64,000 bases of DNA from Symbiodinium sp. CCMP2592 (lineage: Eukaryota > Sar > Dinophyceae > Suessiales > Symbiodiniaceae), in contig CAJNDT010004913.1 in assembly GCA_905221615.1 (NCBI GenBank), positions 372,001 through 436,000 of the forward strand, read 5' to 3'. The position numbers were made by a program, and so were the translations under genes. Under the pieces are notes generated by a model. The model worked only from the letters and a program-made list of their open reading frames with translations. It was not told the DNA's origin and ran no database searches. Of this stretch, positions 1 through 10,682 are shown in pieces. Each line of letters starts with the position of its first letter. The stretch's first letter is position 1.

Positions 1-2030
1 GATATCTTGAATCGTTGCCCGAACCATGCCCTTTGAAAACCAGCATGGCAGATCACCTGATTCAACCATACCCTCAATCCCAAATCCTGAAACTAGACTC
101 TGTATGCTACTTAAGAGTCATCCGGACAAGGTTCTAACGAGGACGAAGCAAGGTTTATGGTTTTCACCAAGTAGCGTGGGGCCGTTCAGACTTCGGGGAG
201 TTTAGTGTCGGGTTGGATAAAGGATTAAGGGGACAAAGCCCTATTATGAATTTTAAAAAAAGCTTCTACACCTGTCAACTTTCCTGCTGAAGGCGCTCAG
301 CCAAATCTCGCCAGCATGATACAATCAATTCCTCTCAACTACTATTTGCTTAAGAACCCCCAAAAAATAAAACATATATTCCTTATGGGGGTAATATAGG
401 GATTATTATTTTCATTTTTTGGGGGCTTCTTAAGCAAATAGTAGTCAAGCCCAAGCAGCCTGCACTCTAGAACTCGAGATTCCTGACCGTGCATGGTTAC
501 GTCCCAGAGCCGAAAAGCGCGAAACCGATAGAGTAGAAGCTGACAAATCATGATGCCTGATTGCCGCGCCTCTTAAGATGATGATGCCTCTTGTTAGCAA
601 CACTGCTAGCCTCAATTGCTTAATCATTCTCCTTTTCGAAAAATGGCCGGGTAAGTATTATGGCAAGCTCAGCCGTGCTCGTCAAGCAGCATGTGGATGA
701 CAGAGTCAATAGTCCTGCCTCACACGACTCTGCAGTTGTAGTTGTTCAAGGCGTCAGGAAGGTGCCAGGGCTTTAAAGTTTCAGGATTCGGTGTTCAATA
801 TGTCGGATAGTAGGGCTTTCGCTTCCAGGATTTCGGGAACTCGAGGCCTCGAGTGTGCCAATGATCTCCGCGTGTGTGGTAGATCCAAAGACCGAGAAGG
901 CTGCAAAGACCGAGCGGTACTTCAGTATAAGTTGGAACAACCGGTATGCAGAGACACAAAAAGGTATATACCTAAACCACAACCAGAAGGTTGGGATGTC
1001 TCATAACCCCTTTCTAGACAAAGCAATGATCCCACCCAAAAGTTTATGCTTGGGTCTTTTTTTGGAACCCTGGTGACCGTGTAGAGATAGCCTCGATCGT
1101 GAAATATTGCACCCCTGGCCATCATCGTCATAAGCATATCACCACCATCATAGTCATCACCATCCACAGCGCCATCGCATGGTTGATTTCAAGGGATCCG
1201 ACCGAGCATCATCCCCTCATTCCTGCCGGGGCGTTGCATTTGGCAAGCCAGCTGGTGGAGCTAATGGATGACTTGTTGATGAGGGCTGTCGGACAACACC
1301 TTCCCCATCCGGGACATAGTAGGGCGGGTATCAGGGTCTGATACAGAGGATTACAAACTCTTTACGTGTCTGTGCTGCTCTATAAGAATCGAACCCAACC
1401 CTTAAGTCCGGGCGCAAGCCCTATCAGTCCAAAAGCTTTAAAGCCGCAAAGCCAACAGCCGAAGCGCTCAACCCCAGATCCTACCCTGAATCTTGCCTTT
1501 CGTGGACGGATGAATGAATACCCTAAACCCGAAACCCTCAACCCAGAACCCGCATACAACCCTTATGGATTCCCAATCGAACTTCAGCAGAATCCTTACA
1601 GAACTCCAAACCCTAAACCCCGCACCTGGATCCGTGAAGCCCTACAACCCTAGACCCTAAACCCCGGACCTGGATCCATGAAGAACGCATCACAGTCGAT
1701 CCAGAGGACCCAATCGTAGCGAGGGTTCTGCTGCTCAAGGACGTTCTTTACCTGAGGTTCGGTGCAAACGGTTTAAGGTTGGAGTTTAGGACTTGTAAGG
1801 GTTTAGGGTTTTCAATGCTCTTTACCGGAGCTCCAGTGTTAATGGTTCCAGGTCGGAGTTTTGATCTTGTAGGGATTGGGGTTTTCAACGCTCTTTACCT
1901 GAGGTTTAGTGTTAATGCTATAGACCCTTGACCAGATAGACCCTGGAGTTCAGCGTTCAGAGTCTACCTGAGCCCTAAATAACCTGCCTTTCTCCGGCTC
2001 CTTCTTTTCTGATGTCCTTCGATATGTGCG
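1..2030. other. Gene-free stretch with degenerate CCCTAAA-like tracts
   Basis: No reading frame here has convincing protein composition or splice-like borders. From about 1600 to 1920 there are scattered CCCTAAACCC and GGTTTAGGG-like words (for example around 1607-1672 and 1795-1815), which look like eroded telomere-type repeats. An imperfect inverted repeat lies near 342-445 (arms around 343-372 and 420-446, both containing TTAAG and the run of G/C-flanked A or T), so a decayed foldback element is possible there. Confidence 0.5.
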
Positions 2031-2082
2031 CTAAGTAGGCTTTCTCGGGCTCAGGTAGTGTACATAGGTTTTTTTACTGTTC

Positions 2083-2412
2083 TTGAGAAGTACTAGCCTA
2101 CAGCCTACCGACTGGAAAGCGGACAAACAAAGACGGAGTAGTAGTAGCAGTCGTGGTCGTCGTCGTCGTCGCAATAGGGAGCAAACAGAGCGAGTTTCTC
2201 CAACAACAGAAGCCGCAATCAGCCTAAACGGGAAGCAGTGGACGACTGTACTGGTATTCGCTGCAGCTGGAGCGGCCGCATTCACCTTCCAGAAGAACGG
2301 CTTGTGGACACCGTCGTTGATGTCCATCCTGGCAGTGCTGTCGCTGATAAGGCTTCGGAACCTCAAAAATGAAAACGTGAACCAAAGCCTTACGGCTGCA
2401 AGGAAGGACTGA
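2083..2412 (+). CDS. Doubtful 109-residue ORF with basic N-terminus and two hydrophobic stretches
   Basis: A single open frame. Its N-terminal third is rich in Ser and Arg (an Arg run near residues 25-33). It is followed by a hydrophobic segment around residues 53-69 and a second around 74-87, so it could be a small membrane protein. Nothing identifies a family, there are no splice-like flanks, and it sits alone in a repeat desert. The Ser/Arg part is encoded by a short GTAGTAG/CGTCGTCGTC microsatellite-like patch, which weakens the case. Treat it as unproven. Confidence 0.15.
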   Translation: MRSTSLQPTDWKADKQRRSSSSSRGRRRRRNREQTERVSPTTEAAISLNGKQWTTVLVFAAAGAAAFTFQKNGLWTPSLMSILAVLSLIRLRNLKNENVNQSLTAARKD

Positions 2413-3312
2413 AACGTTCAGGCTGTTAATCCCAAGCGTCTCGCAACAGAATGCGATTGGGGGTGTGATGCAAGGCGATGTTACTGCTAGTTGCGATGCC
2501 GGAGATCGACACAGCTGGCGTCCTCGGAACGGCTATACTGTACGAGGCAAGGTACCATTGCTATGTACAGCGGGTGACTTTGCGCAGATGAAGGAAGATG
2601 CCTGATGTAACGATCCGTGAACAAACAGTTTAGTGCCAAAGAACTCGGATTCGACTGCAGCCAGCTTGCTCTTTGGGTGCTGGAACCATACACTCCCGTC
2701 ACACGTAATCATCCCCGCACGTGTTTCCTGCTCCCATGTAAATCCAAACTAACCCGCCCCAAACGAACCACATATCAAAAATATCCAAGCTGACTACTAA
2801 TGAAAGCTTATGCCGAGCCCACAACTCCTGAACACCAGCAGCTTGGCGCAACATCTAGATCTGCCCGGTTAAAGAATAATGTGAGCTTCCTTAGACTCCT
2901 AATTAGTTGAATGCCCCCACCCATACGGGGAATCCGCGTAATTATGAAAGCCTTTTGAGGGAAAGAGCGCTTTTTTGACCAGGCCCAAATACACTAAAAC
3001 ATCAGAGAGAGCGAACAGATGCACACTTATGCCCTTGTGATTTAAATTCGTCTTCGTCGTGCAGAACATGAATGCCTTCCGGTACTTGGCATTTTACTTG
3101 ACACAAACATGCAAACCTGCCTGCATTCGTTCAAGTCTGCACATTCAGCTACCTGCTTTGTTGTCGAGTTTTGCTCTTGTCGAACTCCAGATACTCCAAA
3201 GCAGCAAGATACCTTGCCTGATCCAACGGGATGCTGCATGTAATCAAGGCATGAAATCCTCAAAGTAACGGCGCTGTGATTTCTCTAAGAACCCTGAATA
3301 CGAAAATCCCAA
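2413..3312. other. No recognisable gene or repeat
   Basis: Unremarkable sequence. Short open frames on both strands lack codon or family signal. No foldback arms or tandem units were noticed. Confidence 0.4.
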
Positions 3313-3402
3313 CACTAAGGCTCAAAAGAGCCGAAAAGCCGTTTATAGTAAGGTCTTTGAGCCCAACAGCCTTAGAATATGCGTCCTTAGAGCCTTGGGG
3401 CA
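3313..3402 (+). repeat. 90-bp dispersed duplicate, copy 1
   Basis: It shares most of its sequence with 3692-3782: AAGGCTCAAAAGAGCCG, then AGTA(A/C)GGTCTTTG(A/G)GCCCAA, then ATGCGT and AGAGCCTTGGGG. The first word folds on itself (GGCTC/GAGCC). Confidence 0.7.
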
Positions 3403-3577
3403 AGAACCCTCATAGAACAGATAAGGATTCTGGCTGAGGTCTGCACCCGGAAGCCAAGTTGGGCGCAATCTGCGCCGAGTTCGTGATTTGGAACAGGTCG
3501 TAGCCATGAAGTTGGGCGTAGATCCTCCGAGGGATATCTGAGAATGTTCGAACTTCCAGGGCTGGGACGTAAGGGCT

Positions 3578-3662
3578 TACCATTATGGAATAAGGTCCTA
3601 AAAAACCACCCCCATGATGGTTTTGGGGACCTAATTCCAGAATGGTAGTGTATATGGACCCT
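3578..3662 (+). repeat. Foldback element, family A (copy 1, left end truncated)
   Basis: An inverted repeat with the family A hallmark: ACCATTATGGAATAAGGTCC at the left and GGACCTAATTCCAGAATGGT at the right, followed by GTGTATATGGACCCT. The left outer arm (AGAGGGTCCATATAC) is missing. No coding capacity; MITE-like. Confidence 0.75.
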
Positions 3663-3691
3663 GTAAGTTCATAGGTTTTTGGAGTTTACCC

Positions 3692-3782
3692 GATAAGGCT
3701 CAAAAGAGCCGTGAAAAGCCTCATGTAGTACGGTCTTTGGGCCCAAAAGCCTTGAAACATGCGTGCTCAGAGCCTTGGGGTT
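3692..3782 (+). repeat. 90-bp dispersed duplicate, copy 2
   Basis: Second copy of the unit at 3313-3402, about 380 bp downstream, in the same orientation and with several substitutions. The conserved ends AAGGCTCAAAAGAGCCG and AGAGCCTTGGGG identify it. Confidence 0.7.
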
Positions 3783-3799
3783 AGTGTTTTCGGTTCAAA

Positions 3800-3900
3800 C
3801 TGCTGATGGACAAAATCCTGCATGACCCTAAGGACTCTAAACTATGGGAACTATGGTATATTCCCTATAATGGGTAATGCAGGATTTTGTCCATCAGCAG
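3800..3900 (+). repeat. Foldback element, family E (copy 1)
   Basis: A 101-bp element with perfect 23-bp terminal inverted repeats (3800-3822 and 3878-3900) that begin CTGCTGATGGACAAAATCC. The loop contains CCCTAAGGACTC and TATGGTATATTCCC. A second copy lies at 12683-12783 with only five differences over 101 bp. It is non-coding and MITE-like. Confidence 0.9.
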
Positions 3901-4047
3901 AATGGCCTCGGCTTTCAGAAGCCCGGCCTTGGTATGAAGAGTTTAGGAGCCTCGAGTGAGCTATGAGGCTATCATAGAAACCTGAGGGGGGAAGGGGGGA
4001 GGGGGGGTAGGGGACCATACTTTCTTGAAATAGGCCTTATAGAACCC

Positions 4048-4150
4048 AGAGGGTCCACATATACTGCCATTATGCAATTTAAGTCGCAAAAGACCTTTCC
4101 CATTGTGGTTTCTGGGGGCCTAACTCCATAGTAACAGTGTAAATGGACCA
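4048..4150 (+). repeat. Foldback element, family A (copy 2)
   Basis: Begins AGAGGGTCCACATATACTGC and continues CATTATGCAATTTAAG. The right half reads GGGGGCCTAACTCCATAGTAAC and ends near AAATGGACC. It is diverged but clearly the same family as 4399-4497 and 9498-9600. Confidence 0.75.
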
Positions 4151-4398
4151 AATGGGCCCTCTTGGTATGAGGCTACAGGATGTTGGAGGATCCTGCGTAT
4201 GCTTGCTTTGTGGTATCGCTTCCAGAACCTTTTTTGAATTTGTTTGGCATGATAGCGAGCAGAGCGGTTTCTTTGGGACTTCTGCTGTCTGGGGTTCGCT
4301 GCAGCGTTCATGATCTGCATCTTAATTCATGGTATGAATAGCTGCCACGAGCCCCAACACCTTGTATGCAGGCTTCGTGCTTCATGCTCTTCTGCCCA

Positions 4399-4497
4399 AG
4401 AGGGTCCACATACACTCCTATTATGCAAATAGGTGCCCAAAACCAAATGCGGATGGTCTTTTGGGAACTAATTCCATAATAGTATAATGGACCCTCT
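4399..4497 (+). repeat. Foldback element, family A (copy 3)
   Basis: Complete copy, from AGAGGGTCCACATACACTCC to ATAATGGACCCTCT, with the internal family words CCTATTATG and GGATGGTCTTTTGGGAAC. It lies 249 bp after copy 2. Confidence 0.85.
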
Positions 4498-4499
4498 GC

Positions 4500-5226
4500 G
4501 TGCCGTCAAAATGAAGACCCCGAAACTCTCGAAGCTCACACGAAGGAGCTCGTGGTTCTCTGTGCCGATGACCCGCACCGGCTCTTCCTGAACCAGCATG
4601 TCACGGGCTCCCTTGGTTTAGGGTTTGGGGTTTAGGCTCACCGATCGATTTGCGTAGCTGATCTTAAGATCTGGGCTGGAGGGTTTAGGAGATAGGACTG
4701 AAGGCTTAGGCTTCGGGGTTGGATGCTATGCATTTAGGTTGTGTGGTGGGAGCTGGGTCAGGGCCTTATTCGGGCCCCAAACTTCAAGAAGCCGCTTCCG
4801 AGCCCTTCAGAAGATTCGCTTGCCATAACTGCCTATAGGAATTCAACGTCGATCACCTACCCGTAACACCTAACTTATCATTCGATGGGTTCCCATCACA
4901 GCCATCCTCGAAGCGGACTTAGCCTTGTGCTCAAAGCGAACCCCAAGACCGCCTTGCTCCTGAAACCCAGTCCTTCAATGAGGAATACAAGCAGTAGCTT
5001 CTCTTGGGCTTAGCAACTGATCCCTCAACCTCAACAGTGAAAGTTAAGAGTTGAGATATGCGCCTTACCCCGGATCCTTCCCACACTGTATGAATCCCTC
5101 GGAACCCTGCTTGTCTCAACGCAACTGTCATCTGTGCCAAAAGCCAGAAACTCCTGAACCTGAAACTCCAGACTCCAAAGGCTGCCAACCTGAAACTCTA
5201 GACTCGCTACAGCCGTAAGAGCCTAG
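4500..5226. other. No gene; ordinary unique sequence
   Basis: Contains one short GGTTTAGGG patch (about 4616-4635). The longest open frames are short and lack family signal. Confidence 0.4.
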
Positions 5227-5445
5227 AGCCTAAGGGTCCATGTACCCATATAGTTAAGGGATCCTTTAAGGGTACCATAAGGGATCCTTTAAGGGATCCT
5301 TTAAGGGTACCATAAGGGATCCTTTAAGGGATCCTTTAAGGGTACCATAAGGAATCCTTTAAGGGATCCTGTAAGGGTACCTTAAGGGATCCTTTAAGGG
5401 ATCCTTTAAGGGTACCATAAGGGATCCTTTAAGGGATCTATAAGG
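5227..5445 (+). repeat. GGGATCCTTTAAGGG / GGGTACC minisatellite beside a truncated family B end
   Basis: It starts with the first 23 bases of a family B element (AAGGGTCCATGTACCCATAT). It then becomes a tandem array of GGGATCCTTTAA and GGGTACCATAA units in roughly 45-bp higher-order blocks (two BamHI-like words, then one KpnI-like word). The array ends just before the complete family B copy at 5467. Confidence 0.85.
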
Positions 5446-5466
5446 GTTCGATGAGGGTTTAGGGTA

Positions 5467-5567
5467 TAAGGGTCCATGTACCCATATAGAGATACATGGG
5501 CCCCAATGTACCTATATAGGGACTACATTAAGGCCAGTGTATATACTATATGAGTACATGGACCCTT
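5467..5567 (+). repeat. Foldback element, family B (copy 1)
   Basis: The terminal repeats are TAAGGGTCCATGTACCCATA at the left and GAGTACATGGACCCTT at the right. The internal order is AGATACATGGG, TACCTATATAGGGACTACAT, AGGCCAGTGTATATACTAT. Near-identical copies lie at 15664-15762 (inverted) and 22148-22249. Confidence 0.88.
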
Positions 5568-5808
5568 GGGGAAAGCCAACACTACCTACGGTCTCCATTG
5601 TAGGTCCCTCTGTTTGTTGCCTTATCGTGTTTCGTCGGGTCCTAACCATAAAACTGTTGTACCGAAAGAAAGGAACTGCATTGGAGGCTCAGCTCTAGGC
5701 AAACCCAAAAGTACCCAGAGCTTCCAAGAATTAAAGGATATACCTTAAATTATGGTAAGATCCCTAATGTTATATAAGGCATAGTCCTTAATCAAGGGAT
5801 ATCGAAGT
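5568..5808. other. No gene; spacer between repeats
   Basis: A 60-codon open frame exists but has no recognisable composition. Nothing else noticed. Confidence 0.35.
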
Positions 5809-5935
5809 CCCCTAAACCCTAAACCCTGTGGATCCCTTGTAGGAACCCTAAAAGGAACCCTTATAGATCCCTTTCAAGGGGACCCTAATAGATCCTTTTA
5901 AACCCCTACTAAACCCCTAACCCCCTAAACCCTTT
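5809..5935 (+). repeat. Degenerate CCCTAAA telomere-like tract
   Basis: CCCTAAACCCTAAACCCTG at 5810-5828, then spaced CCCTAA and ACCCCCTAAACCC words mixed with AACCCTTATAGATCCC units that resemble the next minisatellite. Confidence 0.7.
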
Positions 5936-6019
5936 TCTAATTACTAAGAGATCCCTAATATGATTTCAGGCATGTTATAATTATGTGGAGTCTCTCGGTC
6001 CCTCTAAACTTCCTGTAGA

Positions 6020-6190
6020 TCCCGTATAGGATCCCTTTAAAGGAACCCTTATAGATCCCTTTAAAGGAACCTTTATAGATCCTTTTAAAGGAACCCGTAT
6101 AGATCCCTTTAAGGGAACCCGTATAGATCCCTTTAAAGGAACCCTTATAGATCCCAAAAAAGGAACCCTTATAAATCCCTTTTTAAAAGA
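6020..6190 (+). repeat. 24-bp minisatellite (ATAGATCCCTTTAAAGGAACCC type)
   Basis: About seven copies of a unit containing GATCCCTTTAAAGGAACCC. The unit has an internal palindrome CCTTTAAAGG. The minus strand reads open through it as a repeating peptide, but only because 24 is a multiple of three. Confidence 0.85.
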
Positions 6191-6295
6191 ACCCAAGGGA
6201 TCCCTCGAAACTTCGACCTCTGCGTAGGCGCAGATGGACACGATAGCCACCCGCTCGCGAAGTCGGAACTGGGGTGCGGTCCTGAGCTTGGCTAT

Positions 6296-6512
6296 CGGGG
6301 TTTAGGGGTTTTGGGGGTTTAGGGTTTAGGGGTTTAGGGGTTTTTAGGGGTTTATAGTGACTTAAAAGGTTCCTTAAAGGGATCCATAAAGGGATCTATG
6401 GGGGTTTAGGGTTTAAAAGATCATGGGGTGAGGCTATCGGGGTTTAGGGGTTTTGGGGGGGTTTAGGGTTTAGGGGTTTAGGGGGTTTAGGGTTTAGGGG
6501 GTTTAGGGGTTG
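6296..6512 (-). repeat. TTTAGGG-type tract with TTTTAGGGG variants
   Basis: Runs of GGGTTTAGGGG, GGGTTTTGGGG and TTTAGGG. A segment of about 45 bp (GCTATCGGGGTTTAGGGGT) occurs twice, near 6290 and 6434. The G-rich strand is the plus strand, so the CCCTAAA orientation is minus. Confidence 0.8.
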
Positions 6513-7540
6513 TTCCAACTTTCTGGATAGCCGCAAAACGACTTACATAGTCATTCCTCCCTTGGACAGATCCTGCCTGCGCGAACGAAGACTCGCACGA
6601 AATACCGAGCCGGAGGTCCTACGACCAAGGCCCTAGCACCGTAACCGCCACGACCGGGGCCCAGTATTCCATCTGCCTGCGAAGGAAAGAAAGTTACTGA
6701 ATGCAAACGTTTACCGACTTGCTGGCCTTAGCCGGAACTCTATGACGAGTTCCATGCCATGGATGAATGGGTCCCCGGAGGTGGTAGGATAGTTGTTCAG
6801 GGCCTCAGGTCAGAAACATAAAAATCCATGATTGAGAACTGCACTTGTTCCGGCCGTCTCGTAGAGTTGGTAGATCTTGTCTCCTGGCAATGTGGTGGAT
6901 GACGTATTAAATTCATTACCGAACTGGCCTTCTCCCACATGCTGTAGCAGGGCCAGCTCGCGACGATGAACCTGCTCGCACAAGCTTATTCCGTCGTCGG
7001 CTTGTGTCGTTCCCCAGCCTCCTCCGCGCACTCCCTGGACCACCACGCCGGGCACCTGAGTAGCAGTTAAAGCCGGGATTCGAACGTGAAGCACGATCAG
7101 GACCGATGCAAAGACTTGAACCGAGGCTCGTCGGGAGTAGTGGTGGAAGGGAAGAAGTAGAGCGGATCTCGCGCGGAAAAAAAAGGAAAAAAGCGAGCTC
7201 ACAGCTAAGGCAAATACTCAGACCGCGGCCCGGGTAGCCTGCCATATCGACCTGAAGCGATCAAGCATGAAAAAAGACCGAGACAACCGACTTCCGAGGA
7301 CGAGACTAGGACAAAAAAGGATGCTAGTTCCGATGCAAAAACAAGCTGCAGCCGATCGCACATGTATGTAAAGACGTGACAGTCGCAGACTACAAGATCG
7401 AGCCCAAAATATCATAAAATCGGTTCCGTGGCGCTGAAAAGTGAGGACTCGACAATCGACTACCAGAAAACACCATCCTGTCTAGTCCAATCTTGTTTTT
7501 GCTTGCGATTCGAGCCGCACTTCTGGCTCAGATTTCGCTC
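6513..7540. other. No supported gene
   Basis: Open frames of up to 130 codons occur on the minus strand (6810-7245) but overlap each other in different frames with no domain signal and no splice-like edges. A GGGATTCGAAC word at 7072 resembles a tRNA T-arm but lacks a matching stem. Confidence 0.35.
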
Positions 7541-7885
7541 AGGCCCCGCTTGGGGCCTTCAATTTACTTAAACCTCGCCCGAGGCTCGCAACCTCTCAAC
7601 TTGCTTATCCCGCTTGGGGCTCAGCCTCTCAATTTACTTAAACCTCCCGCTTGGGGCTCCATCTCTCGATTTACTTAAACCGTTCGCTTGGGGCTCGGAC
7701 CTCTCAATTTACTTCGACCTCTCATTTTCCTTAAACCTCCCGATTGGAGCTCGAATGTCTCAACTTATTTCAACCTCCCGCTTGGGACTCAACCTCTCAA
7801 TTTACTTGAACCTCCCGCATGGGGCTCAATGTCTGAACGTATTTCAACCTCCCGCTTGGGACTCAACCTCTCAATTTCGATCTGG
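7541..7885 (+). repeat. 37-38-bp minisatellite, about nine copies
   Basis: The unit is close to CCGCTTGGGGCTCAACCTCT followed by CAATTTACTTAAACCTC. Copies start near 7548, 7579, 7609, 7647, 7685, 7740, 7778, 7815 and 7852. The copies at 7778 and 7852 are nearly identical while 7740 and 7815 pair with each other, which indicates a 74-bp dimer as the latest expansion unit. Confidence 0.85.
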
Positions 7886-8085
7886 AAAGACAAACTTCCA
7901 CTGGAATTGTATTCTAGGAAGAAGAGGGTTCCCAATCGCAATGTCATCGTACGTTCCAAATCTAGTCGAGAAGGAATCTTCACGCTTGTTGATGTAGTTT
8001 TCAATTCTCAGGCTTAAAGCCCGTGGATTATCATAACAACCGAATACAAAATAGAGGCGCGTACAAGCAAGCAAAAGCTTGTTAA

Positions 8086-8087
<2 letters not shown>

Positions 8088-8117
<30 letters not shown>

Positions 8118-8187
8118 CGCATATGTGCATATACACGTACATAGATATATAGTATATATGCGTACATATACCTTCTAGAGAAGAAGA

Positions 8188-8228
<41 letters not shown>

Positions 8229-8261
8229 TCCATATATATCTATATATATATATATATACAA
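8088..8261. repeat. Compound (TA)n microsatellite
   Basis: Two long TA runs (8091-8117 and 8189-8222) plus a shorter one (8239-8257), separated by TACATA/CATATA variants and a short unique piece (CCTTCTAGAGAAGAAGAG). Confidence 0.95.
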
Positions 8262-8496
8262 ATACAAGCAAGCGACAAAATTCAATGAATCCCTTCGTGC
8301 AAAGAAATATATTTCGCGTCGTAAAGAAATACTATGTTGCAAATGTAGCCGGTGAAGTCGTCAAACACTTGTTTCACGTAGTCCTATTCGGTCTCAATCG
8401 ACAAACTCGTGATTATTACTACATCCAGGCTCGCAGTGGCGGCACATAAAATGTACAAAAATCGCTAATTCCCGTAGCAAATATATGTACAAACTC

Positions 8497-8735
8497 GAGC
8501 GGTCGCAGCAATGCAGTGTTTATTCTCCTGCAATACTGAGATAGAAATCGGACCTTCTTTCATTCTGGAAGTTTGGAGCGGTCGTCGTAATTGCAGTTTA
8601 ATTATCTCTCTGCGAAGCTGGGGCGGCCACAGTAATTGCAGACTTTTTCTCTCGGCAGTGTTGGCGCGGTTGCAGTATTACTTTGGAGTTTTTCTCCGTG
8701 ATACCGGAGCGATCGTAATAGTTCTAGGTTCGCTT
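8497..8735 (+). repeat. Decayed tandem repeat around GAGCGGTCG...GTAATTGCAG
   Basis: Related words recur near 8497, 8576, 8621, 8669 and 8707: (G/A)GCG(G/A)(T/C)C(G/A), then (C/T)(A/C)GTAATTGCAG, separated by TTTTTCTC-like pyrimidine stretches. Spacing is about 38-79 bp. This explains the overlapping open frames in the area. Confidence 0.5.
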
Positions 8736-8739
8736 CTTT

Positions 8740-9490
8740 CTCCAGCTCGACAACAAAGCGAACAAGAACCCATCAGAGCTTGTCATCACGTCTGCCGTCC
8801 GGACAAAACCAAAATGTGTTCGCGTGATATTTTTTATCCATGCTTCACGTCGCAATGACGATAGCGTCACCTGCCACTTTTGCACTCCACCAATTATGTG
8901 GCCGACCTCCCCCCCCCCGCATTTTTTATCCTGTCCTGCCGAGCATTACCAAAACTTGCCAAACCTTCGCTGTGGCATCAACCAGCGACGCATAGTTGAA
9001 CCCGAAACTTGCCAAACTTTTGCACGGTATCAACCGCTGTGGCACGAACATCTGCACGGTGGGTTCTAACAGCCCGGATGATGATGCGTCATGCCTTCTT
9101 CAGTCACAGATCGCTTTAGACTGCGGCAGAAGAAGCTAAGGCAAGCACCCCTCTGAAGTTCCTCGCCGGTGCCGTTCAAGGAACGTCTGCAGGGTATGGA
9201 CCTGGAAGGAGATAACGTGGCTTCTCAACAAATTTTTTGGTATACTGCAACACGACGTGGGTTACAACAGCGCCGGCGCGCGACCCAACTTGAAATATCC
9301 GTTTTGCGAGGAGCTGTGGCTTGCCCGGGCATTTTCAAAGCACGGCGATGCAAGTGACACGAAAAACTCGTGGCCGTAGTTTGCCCACGTAACCGCACGG
9401 GCACGGCCCTCAGTTGCGGCCGGCGGTGGCCCCAGACATGGATCCATGCAACGGGTTTTGCACCGACAATTCGCTAGCCAGGGGTATGTA
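8740..9490. other. No gene; direct duplication of CCAAACTT words
   Basis: GAAACTTGCCAAAC and AAAACTTGCCAAAC recur at about 8951 and 9003, each near a GGTATCAACC/GGCATCAACC word, so a 50-bp segment appears duplicated. There is a C-run at 8911-8919. No coding signal. Confidence 0.4.
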
Positions 9491-9497
9491 CTTAGCA

Positions 9498-9600
9498 AGA
9501 GGGTGCATATACACTACTATTATGGAAATAGTTCCAAAAAGCGTAACGGGGATGGTCTTTTGGGACATAATTCCATGATGGTACTATCTATGGACCCTCT
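9498..9600 (+). repeat. Foldback element, family A (copy 4)
   Basis: Complete copy, from AGAGGGTGCATATACACTAC to TCTATGGACCCTCT, with GGGATGGTCTTTTGGGAC inside. Its right terminus coincides with the left arm of the inverted-repeat element at 9597-9954. Confidence 0.88.
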
Positions 9601-9954
9601 TAAGACTTATACATGAACTGCCATGATATCATATCCGCCGAGGCCAGAGGCCCAGGCGTCTTGATGGTTACCTCAGGTACCCTCCACCTAATCCTCCTCC
9701 CTGCAGTCCAAATGTTTGGAGACACCCGTTTTTTGAGTTCGTTTGCCACCCCCTTGTGCGGCTTCCCTTCATTTTACCTGATTTGTCGGCCTCCTGTCCC
9801 CCCCCCCTCGACCCCCCCCTCCACCCCCCCTTGCCCCCGTTGCACTTGGTATCAACAACCGTGTAAAGCCTGCCGCTACACAGCCGAGGCGGGCGGCGTA
9901 GCGTTAAAAAATGTTAATATGATATCATGGCAGTTCATGTATAAGTCTTAAGAG
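9597..9954 (+). repeat. 358-bp element with perfect 36-bp inverted repeats
   Basis: The left arm (9597-9632) starts CTCTTAAGACTTATACATGA. The right arm (9919-9954) is its exact reverse complement and ends GTATAAGTCTTAAGAG. The 286-bp interior contains C-rich runs (9797-9830) and no gene. The left arm overlaps the last four bases of family A copy 4, and the bases outside the right arm (GGTACATGG) also resemble a family A end. The two elements therefore look joined or nested. Confidence 0.9.
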
Positions 9955-9960
9955 GGTACA

Positions 9961-10682
9961 TGGAACGGGAGGGTTAAAGGACCGACTTGAAAAACAAAAC
10001 ACCAAAGTTATTACCCAAATCACAGGGCTTGGATACCATAAACACGTGAAAGCCTACTGTATGGGTACTTGGACCATCTGGGTTGCTACAGTTGATAGAC
10101 AAATCGTGCAGTACAGGTCATACCCAAACAATGCGCATGATGCTATCTTCCTTATGGCTGAGGATAATGCAGGCTGCTTTCCATGAGCCGTATACGCCTC
10201 GAAAGATCCACGCACCTGATTGTCCGCGCAAGTGACTTGAGATTTAGCATTCAGGGCAACGGCAATCGCTTGGTGAGTAGAAAGTCTGCCCTACTATGTC
10301 GCTCTCCTTGATGATGGCTTCGCTTCTTGCACAAGCTTTTCCGGTTCATTTCTGCTCGATCCAACATCGGGTACGGTGACTTTGTAACACGGCTGGACGC
10401 CCAGGAGCTTTCAGTCCTCTGTGTCTTCTACTACTCGTACAAGGTCAAAGAAAGCTCCTCACGAAGCGAAAGCTGAGCCCTCAGTTGTGAAATTCTGCCA
10501 GTTCTTGCTAGGCCACGTCTACCCTACAACTGCCCAGCGTAAATCGCCTCGTGTACAGCCCTTAACAACCTCAAGGAGCCCAAAAGAATAGTATCACGCA
10601 GCCCAGAAACATCAAGCACGTATATAAACTCCCTGAAGCAAAAGAACAATACTACAGACCAAGTCACTGTCCTATACAGTAA
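9961..10682. other. No supported gene
   Basis: No repeat family members or convincing coding frames were seen. Confidence 0.35.

Noticed and set aside
7066..7085. GGGATTCGAAC word resembling a tRNA T-arm (minus strand)
   Set aside because: The flanking bases do not form a 5-bp T-stem and no D-arm, anticodon arm or acceptor pairing is found at the right distances.
6810..7245. Overlapping minus-strand frames of 109-130 codons
   Set aside because: Two frames compete over the same DNA, neither has a recognisable domain or splice-like borders, and the region is otherwise gene-free.
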